Assembly: GCA_030704615.1 (NCBI GenBank) | Contig: CM060733.1 | Coordinates: forward strand, 68,822,001-68,882,000 | DNA from: Takakia lepidozioides | Taxonomy: Eukaryota; Streptophyta; Takakiopsida; Takakiales; Takakiaceae | Direction: 5' to 3' | DNA: 60,000 nt | In this document: positions 10,210 to 21,676 of the stretch, piece after piece | How the letters are laid out: each line of letters begins with the position of its first letter | Position numbering within the stretch: the first letter of the stretch is position 1 | Notes under the pieces: model-generated | The model's input: the letters and a program-made list of their open reading frames with translations, nothing else | The model's database searches: none | Told to the model about the DNA's origin: nothing | Position numbers and translations under genes: made by a program

Positions 10210-13200
10210 ATGGCTCCGAATTCCTACGCTATAGTTTGCTGTCCTCCGCAACTTGGGAGAGCCTGGATCCCAAACGAGGGAGGACTTTGCAGAGTGACTG
10301 AAACTTACCTTTGTTCTAAATTCAAGCTCAAACCGGGCACAGTTTATTTGGAAGAAGAAAGGAAGGATGTTCCTGGACAGGTTGACGAGACCATTGTCGT
10401 GCTAGGTAACGACGGAGGTTGCGGAATCGAATGGCACGTACCCCCATCAGACACCATCCTGTACCGAGCTGTGGGAATGCCCATTCCCTTTCCGAATCAG
10501 TCGCTGCCCACACCATCCACAAAGGAGTCCGGAAACCGACAGGCGGCCACTGCCAACAGAGAGGTATGCAACGATAATCATTCCCGACCTGGACCGTCAA
10601 GACCCTCCATAGCTTCTCGTGTGGACGTATTCGACATTTCCGACGATGAAGATGAGTGCATTGAGGTCCCCATGTCCTCCACACGGTCGTTCAAATCCGA
10701 CATGGACGTCTCTGCAGGTGCTACGCATGTACTCTCGAGCATAACTCCAACCCGGTCCATTGTGCAGCTCCTACGGCAACATCACCTCGATGGTTCTCGC
10801 TCCGAGCTGGCTGCTCTCGACTATGCCAAATTTCCGGTCAGGAAGGTAACGTATCTGCCTCCCGAAGTCGATGGCAATGTCATCTTGAGTTTCCACCTGT
10901 CACTTCCTCAAACAAAGCCTCAGGGATGTTAACAGACATGGATCGAAAGCATGACGGACACCCTGGTGTGTGACGAAGACCAGTAGCACGAAAATTGCTG
11001 ATGGTGTTCGTGTACGATACGTCCTCTGTGCGGGGAAGCTGAGGTGCCTGAATCCCGCCTGCTTCCACTTTCTTTCCAAAGGAGGGCGGAGAAACGAGAC
11101 GGATTGGACTGGCACAACGCATCATCCATTCATTGTCTCCAGCCAAGCTCCTGCGGGTACTTTCAAGTGCGCACATTGCAAAGAACCACCGACGTGCATG
11201 TCCATGTGCAGAGCCAAGCAATATTACGTAATCCATTTGCTCCCGGACTTGACTAGAGCTTGCATACACGTTGGGGTCCACTGCCACCCCTTGGCGAGAG
11301 GCAACATGCGTGAGGCTGTGCAGGAAGCACACGACATCATAAAAGAGGAGGTGAAATTGAGCCCCGGAGCCAGACCAAAGCAGATTCAGCTGAAGGCAGC
11401 CCACAAGATTGCTCTTGGCAAAATCATGTCTGAAGATGGTTCAGACCGAGTGCCCTTGAACGAAGAGGAGATGCTTGACCTGTTGGAGTCCGTCTCGCAC
11501 GTTTGTAGTCCGAATGTGCGGAATCACATCGTATCTTGCAAGCAGGAGTTCGGCCGGGGGTCGGACATGCACTCAATCCTGGAGGTGAAACGAATGACTG
11601 GATATGACTACATCCAAGGTAGCAGGTTTCCAGGGCAAGGCAGCGAATCCGATCGTTGTTACATTTTTAAAATGTCGACGTGTGGGCCTGGGAGTGGAGT
11701 CGACTTGGTCACTCGCATGACAACTGGAAACCTGTCGAATGCTTGGGTGATGTTTGATCACATCAAGCGAATTACAAACCATCAGTGGGTGACTATGGGT
11801 GCGCATGTTTATGACTATCACTCCAAGAGGCTCATGACGATTGCAATCTGCGAGATGAAAGGGGAGGACACACAGTCGGAGATGCATCTGTGGGAGGGCA
11901 TAAACGAGCAGATGGCAAGGGCAGGATTGCCAGAGCCCAATTTCAGGGGATTCATGGCAGACAACGCTCAGGCCAACTGGGCAGCGGTGCGGCGTGTGTA
12001 CGGTGAGGACCCCAATGTGCCAATGGAGGGGAAAGAGAGATCCTGTGGATTCCATTGGATGCAGAGTCTATCCCACTACACTACCAAATTTGTTGCTAGC
12101 TCATTCCAGGCTGAACACCGTGTCCTTTGTACGGCGTGGAAGGATGCACCCACATTTGATGACGCGGAGGTTAAGTTTGCTATCATCGAGGCTTGGTGGA
12201 ACACGTCAGGTGTAGTGGAGACAACCAATCTGGGAGCCTTGCACAGCTGGTTGGGGTGGTGGCATTTCCGGTATCGACAGTTCGGACAGTACATGCGGGA
12301 GATATGATGCTGTCATTTTTGTACAATTGTCTTTCTATTACGGACCTTTCCATTGGTTCCTCACCATTGTTTGTGTCCTTGTAGGAGCGGTGCTTGGATT
12401 CCGACACGGACATGCCGAACACGAATATGGCAGAATCAGTGCACTCCTCCTGGCGAGCGTCTTCTGCCGCACATCTGGTGGACGTAGTGACGGCCACAAC
12501 GGAGGACATCGATAGAGCAATCATGCAGCAAGCCACGTACTACAAGTTCCTGAGCGGGAAACAATGGGGCTTTGGGCCGGACAGGGAGGAATTGTTGGTG
12601 CGAACAGTTTCGAGGTCGAAGAATCCACTGAAATGGGCGACAACATTGCGAGAGAAGATCAAAGGGACGCCTCTGCACCACAGAGGTGAGCACCTAGAGG
12701 GGGACGTCCGTACTCGCCCTGTGAGGCGGAGGATTGAAGAGGAACCCGGGTGCGAAGAGGATTCCTAGAGATCCGACAGGAACATTTGGACAGCACCTCG
12801 AGGGCCCGTCATGTTGCCGCACAATGTGTCTTCCAGCAGTGGAAGCCCAAGAAATTCCAGATCGCCATCGCCTTCAAGCGGGGATTCCGTGCGAGAAATT
12901 CCCACCGCTCGCTTGCCCCAGATTCCGCCCGCTGTTATGCAGTATGGCCAAGCCATTGTGGAGACGACTGTGTCTGCGTCACAGTGGAGAATTGCTCGCA
13001 CAAAGCCGTCGTTTCGAGGCAGGTGTTCCGCAATTCGAGTGGATACACGGCAACGTTGTTTAGAGATGATAAAGAGGAATCCAGATGGTGTTGTCCCTGC
13101 TCCTACTTTTACAGGAAGATTTGTCCATGCAAAGTTTGCGGAGGCGACAATCACCCAGTTCTGGTTCTGCAAGCACGACATTATGACTTGCGTGTATGGA

Positions 13201-13725
13201 AAGCCCAAGTACGGCATACAAACAATGCCAGAGGCTCCCCCGGTGTGGCCGGTGGAACCAGGCTGCGATCTGAGTCAGGTTGAGGCCGACGCCCTTACCG
13301 CCGCAGGATTTCGGATGGTGCAGCGCACTGACGTCCCCAGACAACCATTTCCGCTTCCACAGCCTCCACCACCGACCCCTGTGAGAGCAAGAACAATGGG
13401 ACCCGACAGCTCTAAGCATCCTATACACCGTTGGGGGAAACCGAAGAGGCGGCAACCTCCCTCAAAAGTGAACGAGACAAGGATGGGGAATGCACTTCGG
13501 ATGAACTGTACAATCCAGAGCTCGACAAAAGTGCCCCCACCAGGCTTCGGGCGTGTGTATCAGATGGCCACGGCAGGCTCAGCTGTTTGCAATGAGGTGT
13601 ACACCATCACCATTTCAGAATTACCCACCTGCAATTGCACCGATTTTCAGATCATGGCGAACAAGGGGGCATCATACTGCCCTTGCAAGCATCTGTACTA
13701 CGTGTACCTAAAGAGACTCCGGTGA
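10210..13725 (+). pseudogene. MULE-type transposase with SWIM zinc finger (near complete, frameshifted)
   Basis: The start is set at MAPNSYAIVCC (10210), which aligns with MAENPSATVYF in copy 2 and MDRFVRLQC in copy 3. The N-terminal part (10210-10920) has LKPGTVYLEEERKD and a Ser/Asp-rich linker. The next part (10970-12307) has LRCLNPACFHF and FKCAHCKEPPTC, likely zinc-binding. A transposase core follows with LMTIAICEMKGED, MADNAQANW and CGFHWMQSL, the pattern of MULE/FAR1 DDE enzymes. Then an exon with MAESVHSSWR (12427-12768, third acidic position) after an acceptor at about 12385. The C-terminal part (12811-13725) ends in a SWIM finger, CNCTDF then CPCKHLYYVY. Frame breaks lie near 10910-10970 and between 12768 and 12811, so the copy is probably inactive. 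No terminal inverted repeats were identified. Confidence 0.75.
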
Positions 13726-14641
13726 ATTCCACAACTCATCACTTCATACATGCACCAGGGTTGAGCCCCCAAGAGGTGCACACTCTTCTGAATATGGATC
13801 CAGGGGACCAGTGACCTTGGCTTGCGGTCCCAACACAATGGTACGCCCATCCTTTTCGGATAGTAGAACTGTACTGCTGTAAGTAGCTCTGACTCTGGCC
13901 ACAGAAAGGTCCGACTTATGTCTTGCCTACCAGTAACCTGTTTTGCTCGAACGTCGATAATACTATGTCATTCACTCGTGTTTCCACGTGCATGTATTTT
14001 TGTGTGTTGGAGGGTTCCTGTTTTTCTTCTCTCCCAAACTTTGCTTTCCTCATTCGACCCCAGAAAAGAAATGCGGCGCCGCATTTCCAAGTAACGTCGT
14101 AGGTACTGGTAGATGCGGCAATCAGCAACACCAAACCGCCCAGAAATTTCGCACGTGCGAACCCTAATGCGGCACCGCATTTCCTAGTTCACTTGCAAAA
14201 CTTTCCCGCCAAATACTGGAAGATGACAGAATTGTGCAGACTCTATTGGTTCAGTCGCGGCAAAAGGGTCAGCTTCATTCCAATGTTAAGGCATGTAAAA
14301 CCGCGGAATACTCTATACAGGCCAGTATGCGACGTCCTTTTGCCGTGGTATACTGGATTTCTTGTTGCACGGTCACTCATTTCCATGAGCGGATCTAAAA
14401 AACCATGAGCGGAGTTGTTACTGATGACATATCTTTGCCGCATTACAGGATCCTTAACTTCCAAAAACGGCAAGGTCAAATATAAAACTATTATTTTAAT
14501 ACATGTTTAATCTGCCGCATTTCCAAATTTGGAGGAGTCCACTCATGAAATCCGCGTGTCTTAGACTTCGGCTCACCGCTCATGCGGCTCATGCGGCTCA
14601 TGGCTCATGGCTCATGGTTTCTGCTCATGAAATAGTAAACC
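13726..14641. other. Region without a gene; two isolated palindromes and a GCTCATG cluster
   Basis: No convincing gene. It carries two family-1 palindromes (14066-14090, centre GGCGCC; 14163-14182, centre GGCACC) downstream of the transposase. At 14570-14630 the heptamer GCTCATG or close variants recur about six times (GCTCATGCG, GCTCATGG), immediately before the truncated retroelement repeat begins at 14642. The same heptamer clusters at 47.0, 50.87, 55.61 and 59.26 kb, near other element boundaries. Confidence 0.6.
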
Positions 14642-16106
14642 TCATCGTCTTCGAGCTGTCAGAGTTGTTGTTAGAATGTTGCCCACGGCCAGAGCGCCCA
14701 CCTCTTTGGTACGAGCCTCTGCCTCTTGTGCTTCTGCCTCTGTTGTTACCAGTCTTGCCTTTTGCGGAGGAGTTTGTCCATCCGGGCGCTGCCTTTTGTA
14801 GCCACTGAATTGTGGTTTTGGAAGGCTGTCAGAAAAAGCTCCAGGCTTAATCATCTTCTCAACATATCTGGCACCTTTTGCTTCACCCATTTTGCTAAGT
14901 AATTTAGCATTAGGGTGTGCAGCAAATTCGCATGCGGCCTCCATGATAATCTCCCGTGTCATTTGAAAGGTTATTTGTGCCAAGACCGCTGACCTGGCAA
15001 CTTTCATCATCCATACCAAGAAGTTGTAATACTTTGCCTGTATGGATGGGTAAGCATCATTGGGGAAGAACACCGTCAGATTGTTGAGCATGAACCACAC
15101 AAGGTGGTCAAACCAAGCAACACTTCCCATGCAAGATGACGGCGCACCTCCAGATCCACAATTACATCTGATGTATGGCCTATGCCAGTTAAACAACTGA
15201 CTCTTGTGGTTCCGAGACCTTGTTGAACCAGTAGGCATGTCATTCTTTGTCCTTAGAGTCATGTTGTCCCCTTTCTCACAGAGCTTGTAGTAGAAGGTTT
15301 TCAATGGCCAAGAACGCAATAGGTTCTTTTTTGAACCTTTGGATCCCTTCTTTTGCATCTGCTGCACACCTACTACGTTCAGCAGGTGTAAGGTTGGCCC
15401 ATTTGACCCACATGTCAATTGATATGGGTGCAATCAGATTGATATTGGCCTGGGGGTGCCACATCTTGTGGTCGTTGTTAGCAACCTCAAGCTCCACGGC
15501 TCTAGGGGGCATCCAAGGGACAAACTACAGGTTACCTGGAGTTGCTCCCGCAGCCCTTTCTTGCTCCACTTGGGAAAGTTCCACTTGTTCATAGAAGTCC
15601 CTCACTGCATCCAATTCCTCTTCAGGTACCACCATGTTCCCGAGTATGGGATGGTTAGTGATGGACGGAATGAAGTCTTTTTCCATTGTGTTGGAGGACT
15701 TCTGTGTGGGAGCTGACTGCTCATCATCAGGGTTAGCAATTCTGAGTGCTTCCTCAATTGCAGCTCATTTCTTCTCCCAAAACGTCATTTCACTAGCATC
15801 TTGCTCCAATATCTTAACCAATTTATCGCTGTATTCCTTGAGTCTTACAAGGTAACTGCCTTTTCTGTTTGCACATATTCCAAGGGCTACCCAATCCTCC
15901 AGGGCTAGTGTCTCAAGCAATAGGACAGGATTTTCATCACCTGAATCATTAATAGCTGCAGAGTCCAGCATTTGCACTGTAGAATGAAAATCACTTGGAG
16001 TGATTTGTGTGAGGGTAGCTTGTACAACAGGAATCGGAGGGGGAAGAGGGGATTGGTACCCCAATGCCTTGAGGTCATCACTCCATTCAGGAACATGCTT
16101 GGTCAC
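14642..16106 (-). pseudogene. Gag-like RG-rich protein, copy A (broken)
   Basis: Same protein as the copy B gene at 35857-37473. The upstream part (16106-15765) is intact up to the TGA both copies share. The downstream part has a small deletion near 15320 (GGCCAAGAACGCAATAGG against GGCCAAGAAACAGCAATAGG in copy B) that shifts the frame, and another change near 14755 in the Gly/Arg-rich tail. The 3' end is cut at 14642. Non-functional. Confidence 0.7.
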
Positions 16107-17335
16107 CTTCTGCCATAAAAAATGAAGTCAGTGCATCATAAACAGATTTGGAAAGTGAAGGGAGCAAGACTGATAACGTGTACAGACACCACTAAGTACA
16201 TTGGTCAAGGAAAGAGAGGGAAGATACTATGTCTTGTCGGGACAAGGACAGGACCAAACATGGTCATTGTCAATTTTTACGACAAATCAACCTCATGAAG
16301 AGGCATTATCAGTCAAACTCCACTTCAAATCAGATCTTATGATGACCTCCATTACATTTCAAAGACGAAGAATCTACCTGGTAGATTTCAATGACAAGAA
16401 AATACGGGTGGGAGGGTGGGATTACTTAGAATATCCCCTCCTTATAATAATCCAACTTTATATTCTAAGGAACAGTATGCTAAACAAGTGTTACCAGCCT
16501 GTTTTTATGCCTGTTTTAGAATTATAAGCTATGGGTGGCATCTAAGCAAACAATTAAATGTTTACCTATATCATGCAATAGTACTGCTCATTTGGAACCC
16601 AAAAGTTCCAGCTATTTTCCATTAATCACACAACCGGGATATTAAATCATCTGGTTACTTGATAAGATAACCAATTTTTTAATAACAACAACCCAGAGCT
16701 TATCTGCTACATTTTTAGAACTTCTTGTAATCATGACATAGAGTCAAAACTCATTGCATTGTTTAGTAAGCTTGATTTCCCAGAACTGCTTTCTACTACA
16801 GTGTTCTGTATCAGAATATGCCATAGCTAGCAAAAAACAAACAGCTATCTTTTTTGTAACATAAAATCCAGAGCCATGTTGTAGGTTAATCAGTCTTTGA
16901 TTACCAAGCAACAGCAGAGGCTTCTCTTTAAAACAACCAGACCTGGATTAGGTCTGGGGTCATTATGTTACAACCTTGACAAGGTGTTTGCAAGGCAAAA
17001 AAGACTATTAATGAAGTTCAAAAAGGCCATAGTTCCCACACTTGTTCAAACCCTGGTGTTACACAGGTTTTGAATCGATAACATCTGAAAAAAAATATTG
17101 TGTAGCCTGATATTTTTATCAAGCCAAAGCAGCTGAAATCATTTAATCTAACCCAACTAAAGCTTGGAGGGGTTTTAGAAGAGCTCGATTCTGGGTCCCC
17201 ACCAACTCATGTTTCTTGTGTGTCTTGGCATCAATCATGCCAGAGCAGAAATAGTGAGTCATGTGTTCTTTTTTTTGTAACCCACAAGCCATAAACAAGC
17301 TGTATATAATCTGTAATTACAGGAATCATATCCAG
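14642..17335 (-). repeat. 2.7-kb direct repeat, copy A (truncated retroelement segment)
   Basis: Nearly identical, in the same orientation, to 36001-38684 (copy B), from the 'catcgtcttcgagctgtcag' phrase through to 'ataatctgtaatta'. Only scattered substitutions and short indels separate the two. It contains the 3'-truncated gag-like gene plus about 1.2 kb of AT-rich leader. Copy A continues past 17335 into a second diverged leader unit, while copy B stops at 38684. Confidence 0.9.
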
Positions 17336-18090
17336 AGCCTAGTTTAGGCCTGATGACATCAGATTTCTTACCTTAGCAGATTGTATGCAAGGTACAAAAA
17401 ACACAGATGGAGTTCAGAAAGCCACAGATGTTCCATAGTATGAGTACATAAAGGCATACAGGGCCTTAGAACAAAACAAATGCAATGCTATGTCATATCA
17501 AAACCAGCCATAGCTAGAAAGATCAAACAAACAACAGTCTTTTTTGTAATCATACAATCCAGAGCCATGCTGGTAAGTATGATGTTAATCATTCTTTGGT
17601 CATCAAGCAACAGAAGAGGATTTTCTTCAAACACCAGGACCTGGTTTAGGTCTGGGGTCATTATGTTACCACCTTAACAAGGTGTTTGCAAGGTAAAAAA
17701 GACATTTTAATGAAGTTCAGAAAGGCTATAGTGCCAATACATGTTCAAACCCCAATGTTACACAGGTTTTGAAGTCATAACATCTGAAAAAAAGGCTGTG
17801 TTGCCAGATATCAGAGCAGCTGATATCTTCAATCCAACCTACCAAGAGTCTATAAAGCCAGTACATGTTTTTCTAAAAAAACAAAAGCTTGCTTTTAGAA
17901 GAGTAATTCTGGGTCCCCACCAGTCCATGTTTCTTGTGGAGCAGAAACAATGAGTCCCGTGTTCTTTTATTGTAACCCAAAAGCCACAAACACAACTGTA
18001 TACAATCTGTAATTACAGAGTGACATGAAGAGGTAGCAGGTTACTTACCTTAGCAGATTGTATGCAAGGTAAAAAAGGAAAGGGGGTTCA
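16690..18090 (-). repeat. Tandem duplication (about 690 bp) in the retroelement leader
   Basis: Phrases recur in order at an offset of roughly 677-698 bp: 'gccatagctag' (16822/17508), 'ggtctggggtcattatgtta' (16951/17649), 'accttagcagattgtatgc' (17370/18047). The two units have diverged by many substitutions. Copy B of the direct repeat has only the first unit. No coding frame is convincing. The role as leader or promoter is inferred from its position upstream (minus strand) of the gag-like gene. Confidence 0.7.
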
Positions 18091-20269
18091 GAAAGCCACA
18101 GAGGTTCCATAGATTGAGCACATAAAGGCATACAGGGCTTAGTATAAACCAGATGCAAGCTCTGGCGAGCCCCTACCGTGTTGATTGAAAGTATACATAT
18201 CAGAGTAGCAAATCGTGCTCTAAGCATGAAAAAAGAGCATATATTTGGTCTAGAAACCCTACTTCCAATACCATATTTCAATGCAGCGGAAATCATAACC
18301 CAGAGTCCTTAATAGAATTCATGTGTTCTAAAAGGCTCGCTAATGCACTTGCTGCTTCAACACAGAGATAAAGGTTGTAAGCATATCCAGATTGGTCAAG
18401 GTAGGGAGGCAAAAATGAGACATCTCCCTGGATAATCAGCTGATGTCGATGTCACTTCACTTGCAGGTTTGTCATCAGATTCAAGCTTCAAAAATCACAT
18501 TAAGTGAGGACCCTCACCTGGTCCCATCACAAGCCCCCACAAGAACCAACAGGTTAGTGAGAATTGTGGAACCCACTAGTACAGAAACTGGTTTTTTTAA
18601 CGGCTCTTCTCACACATTTTGGTGTGAAAAAAGCGCAAGTTCACACCCCCCCTTGGTGTTAGGTTAACCTAGTCCTTTGCACCACATGTGAACTTTCTTG
18701 GTCCTGTGGAAAAAACCATCTCACACCAAACTTGCACCTGATGTGGCAGTAGGCTTAGGTGGCTCTTTTGATGGATATTTTGACGGTCGTTTTGACTGGT
18801 TAGTTCAACTACTATTTTGACTAAGTAATCTTAGTGGTCTTTCTACGGTACTTATTACACCTCGGCGCCACCATGTTTGCCACATGTATGTCAAAGGGAA
18901 TGCCACGTAATAGAGTCCATCAGAATTATTAAATAAATAATAGATATGAAGGGCTCTTCTTACGGACTCTCTCACACAGATTTAACACCAGGTTCAAGTC
19001 GTGGTGTGATCGCAATGACACTAGTGTGAATACTGTCACATCCACTGTTTTGTTCCTATTGGATGAAAAGTAAACAATTATTATTTGTTGACAAATGCCA
19101 AAATGAATAGTCATATTATTATTATTATTATTCTTATAATAAATGGGATAGCACCCCAAAAGCCATTGGTTGCTTGATTTAATATGTAATATATTATTGT
19201 TTTAGAATTTTGATTTGTTTTGTTTCATTTAAACAAAAACTTATTTAAAACATGGATAATAATTGTATTATGAACCACATTGACCAGTAGTAATGTTATT
19301 AATATTAAATATAGCAAACAACCAGCAAAATACCACATTCATGTCTACACAAGTTTAATTTGGCTTGATGTGGGAAAATGAAGTTGCCTTTGAACAAGGG
19401 GATCTTGTGATCATACATGAGAATAGCAAGAGCATCAATTCAAAAAATACTGTTCATGTCAGAAGAGCAGTTTTGTTCACCTGTCTCAGCAACCTTCAAT
19501 CCATAAAGAAAACTAAACTAAACTTGTAGCATCTTCAATATCACACGTGTTTAATAAACTTTTCAGACCATAAGGTGGCACTTCCCTGCGTGTCACCCAA
19601 TGTGGTATGATTAGGGGTAACAGAGTAGTCCGGGTACGGCAACACAACCTCTGAAATCATGACCAATTTCACATGGATACAGTAATAGTTGTCTGGCACA
19701 TTTGCTTTCGGAAATCCAGCAATATATCCCACACCTGCCCTTCTTTTTGGTGCACAAGGATCAAACAATAACACCTTGTCGCCGATCTGAAACTACAACA
19801 AAAACCAGATTCCTATATCAGAAATGAACCCTGGAGAACAGAGACTGACAGCTTGGCACTCCTGCAAAATGCATCCTCGTTCTTCCAGCAAACACCCCAA
19901 CCCTACCTATTGCAGTACTTCCAATTCTGAATTGCATTTGCCTGTCTCTATACTCCATGCTGACATGATCAAAGGTGGAACGGTGCCATACCTAGTTGAT
20001 AGCAGGTTCTGCATGGTCAACATGGATGTGGTAGGACGATGTCACAAAACTACCTTTGTAGGTTGTCAATCCTGCAGCTACACAGCGATACATAGGGGGG
20101 GGGTTGCTATTGATCCAGCATCAGACAAGGAAACAAAAGAGGACAAAGGAAGTACTTACACTGTGCGGATTTTATTGGTCACCCCATGGTTCAGTTACAT
20201 CCACTGTGGTTGTAGTCTGATTGATAGCACATATTGTGCTTTCCCTGCCCATTGAACGCTTCACTGGTT

Positions 20270-21676
20270 TCACCATCTGCATATTGAATGACACATGATC
20301 AAAAAATGAGAATAGCACGAATGACACACATTGTGAAGTAGCATTAACAATACAAATCCACCCACGCGCCCAAGCATTGAATCTTTTGCTCTCACCTTTC
20401 TTTGATTATGCTTTGTTGTTGCATCGGGAGGCAAAGTCGTTGGAACTCTGGCAGCAGGAAGCCCTGGTTCGGATGCCTTTGCAGATTGTTGTGATCCACT
20501 ACCCATGGCTGCAGTATTGAACAAGTAGTTGGGCTGCCCATATCTGTATGGGTGCCCTAACACATACTCAGGGATGTGTGCAGCCTTGGATACACCCTCT
20601 AACCAAGGCAGTAATTCTTTCATAAGCCTCTTGCAGTTTGGCTGATCCCTCAACTTCCATGGATACGGGAAGATGCAATTATTTGCAGGGTTGGGTAAGC
20701 AAGTGAGTGGGGAATCGTCCACCAGCAAAGTATTGGTTGGATTGTAATGGCTGTAGTCCTTCCAAAACTTACATAAGTTCTTGTACATGACAATTTTAGA
20801 AGGATTGAGAGGGTCCACCATTCCCACAGGTTGGTCACAATAGTCTTGGTGAAGCACCATCTTTGGTTGCTTCCCAGGAAACAATGCTTTCACAACTGGA
20901 AGGACATTACTCAATGACATGGAAGACCATACACCTACATCAAAAATCTGAAGGCATCGGTCCAGAAACTCCTGACACCCAGGTCTGGAGGTGATAGTGG
21001 GCTCTAGGTGTTCCCTTGTTCGTAGTCTGCTCTCACATAACAATCCATTCAAGTCAAGTATAAGGATGTGTTTCTGCCTCTCAGTTGCCGAAGGGCAATT
21101 ACCAACAACTTGTACATGATTATCATGTACAAAAGACACACCTTTCTGTGGGGCACTCTGCAAATTCATGGAGACCTCACAGGCATATTGAGAGGGTAGT
21201 ACATATGCCGGAAGTGCTACTGGTGTAGGGGACAACAAAACGGATGAACACTTTGCAGTTGCCTCAACAATATGGGGGGATGGATTGAGTTCACCTTCAG
21301 ACCAACCCTCCATGTCATCATCCCCCTCCATTTCTGAAAGCCCAAACAATGAGCCTATTGTGTTTGGCTTTGGTGGCGGTGAAGAAACTGCCTTGAACAG
21401 GTTGAGTGGTGAGCCCATAACATGAGAAATAGTCTCATTTGTTGTGTGTGGCGCAAAGGTGGTGCATGGTGGACCTGTAGGTTCCGAATCTGGCACATTC
21501 ATGCCAAGTTTAGCTGCGAGCGCAATGTTGAATGCAGCTGCTGCCTCCAGTTGGCCTTGGACTGCTTCCAAAGCTGCCTTGGAGCTGGCTTCCATCTGCA
21601 CTTGTTTGTTTTCCATAGCATCGAGGCGAGCTGCTAGTGAACCAATTCCCTGCCCCATCACATAGAACACCTCCAA
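20270..21676 (-). CDS. Exon joining a transposon coiled coil to an FCP1/NLI-like HAD domain
   Basis: One uninterrupted frame of 468 codons. Residues about 1-60 are heptad-like (SLAARLDAMENKQVQMEASS). Residues 60-205 are low-complexity, Ser/Pro-rich. Residues about 205-385 match the NLI-interacting-factor phosphatase layout: HILILDLNGLL, RPGCQEFLDRC, VGVWSSMS, KNLCKFWKDY, LLVDDSP, then a C-terminal WLEGVS helix. In the family the first motif is DxDGT; here the second Asp is Asn, a variant I recall from plant members but which would weaken phosphoryl transfer. The true exon ends at about 20396, where a GTGAGA donor follows HNQRK. Whether the domain is a captured host gene piece or an old part of this transposon lineage cannot be decided here. 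Confidence 0.65.
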   Translation of the reverse strand: MEVFYVMGQGIGSLAARLDAMENKQVQMEASSKAALEAVQGQLEAAAAFNIALAAKLGMNVPDSEPTGPPCTTFAPHTTNETISHVMGSPLNLFKAVSSPPPKPNTIGSLFGLSEMEGDDDMEGWSEGELNPSPHIVEATAKCSSVLLSPTPVALPAYVLPSQYACEVSMNLQSAPQKGVSFVHDNHVQVVGNCPSATERQKHILILDLNGLLCESRLRTREHLEPTITSRPGCQEFLDRCLQIFDVGVWSSMSLSNVLPVVKALFPGKQPKMVLHQDYCDQPVGMVDPLNPSKIVMYKNLCKFWKDYSHYNPTNTLLVDDSPLTCLPNPANNCIFPYPWKLRDQPNCKRLMKELLPWLEGVSKAAHIPEYVLGHPYRYGQPNYLFNTAAMGSGSQQSAKASEPGLPAARVPTTLPPDATTKHNQRKVRAKDSMLGRVGGFVLLMLLHNVCHSCYSHFLIMCHSICRW

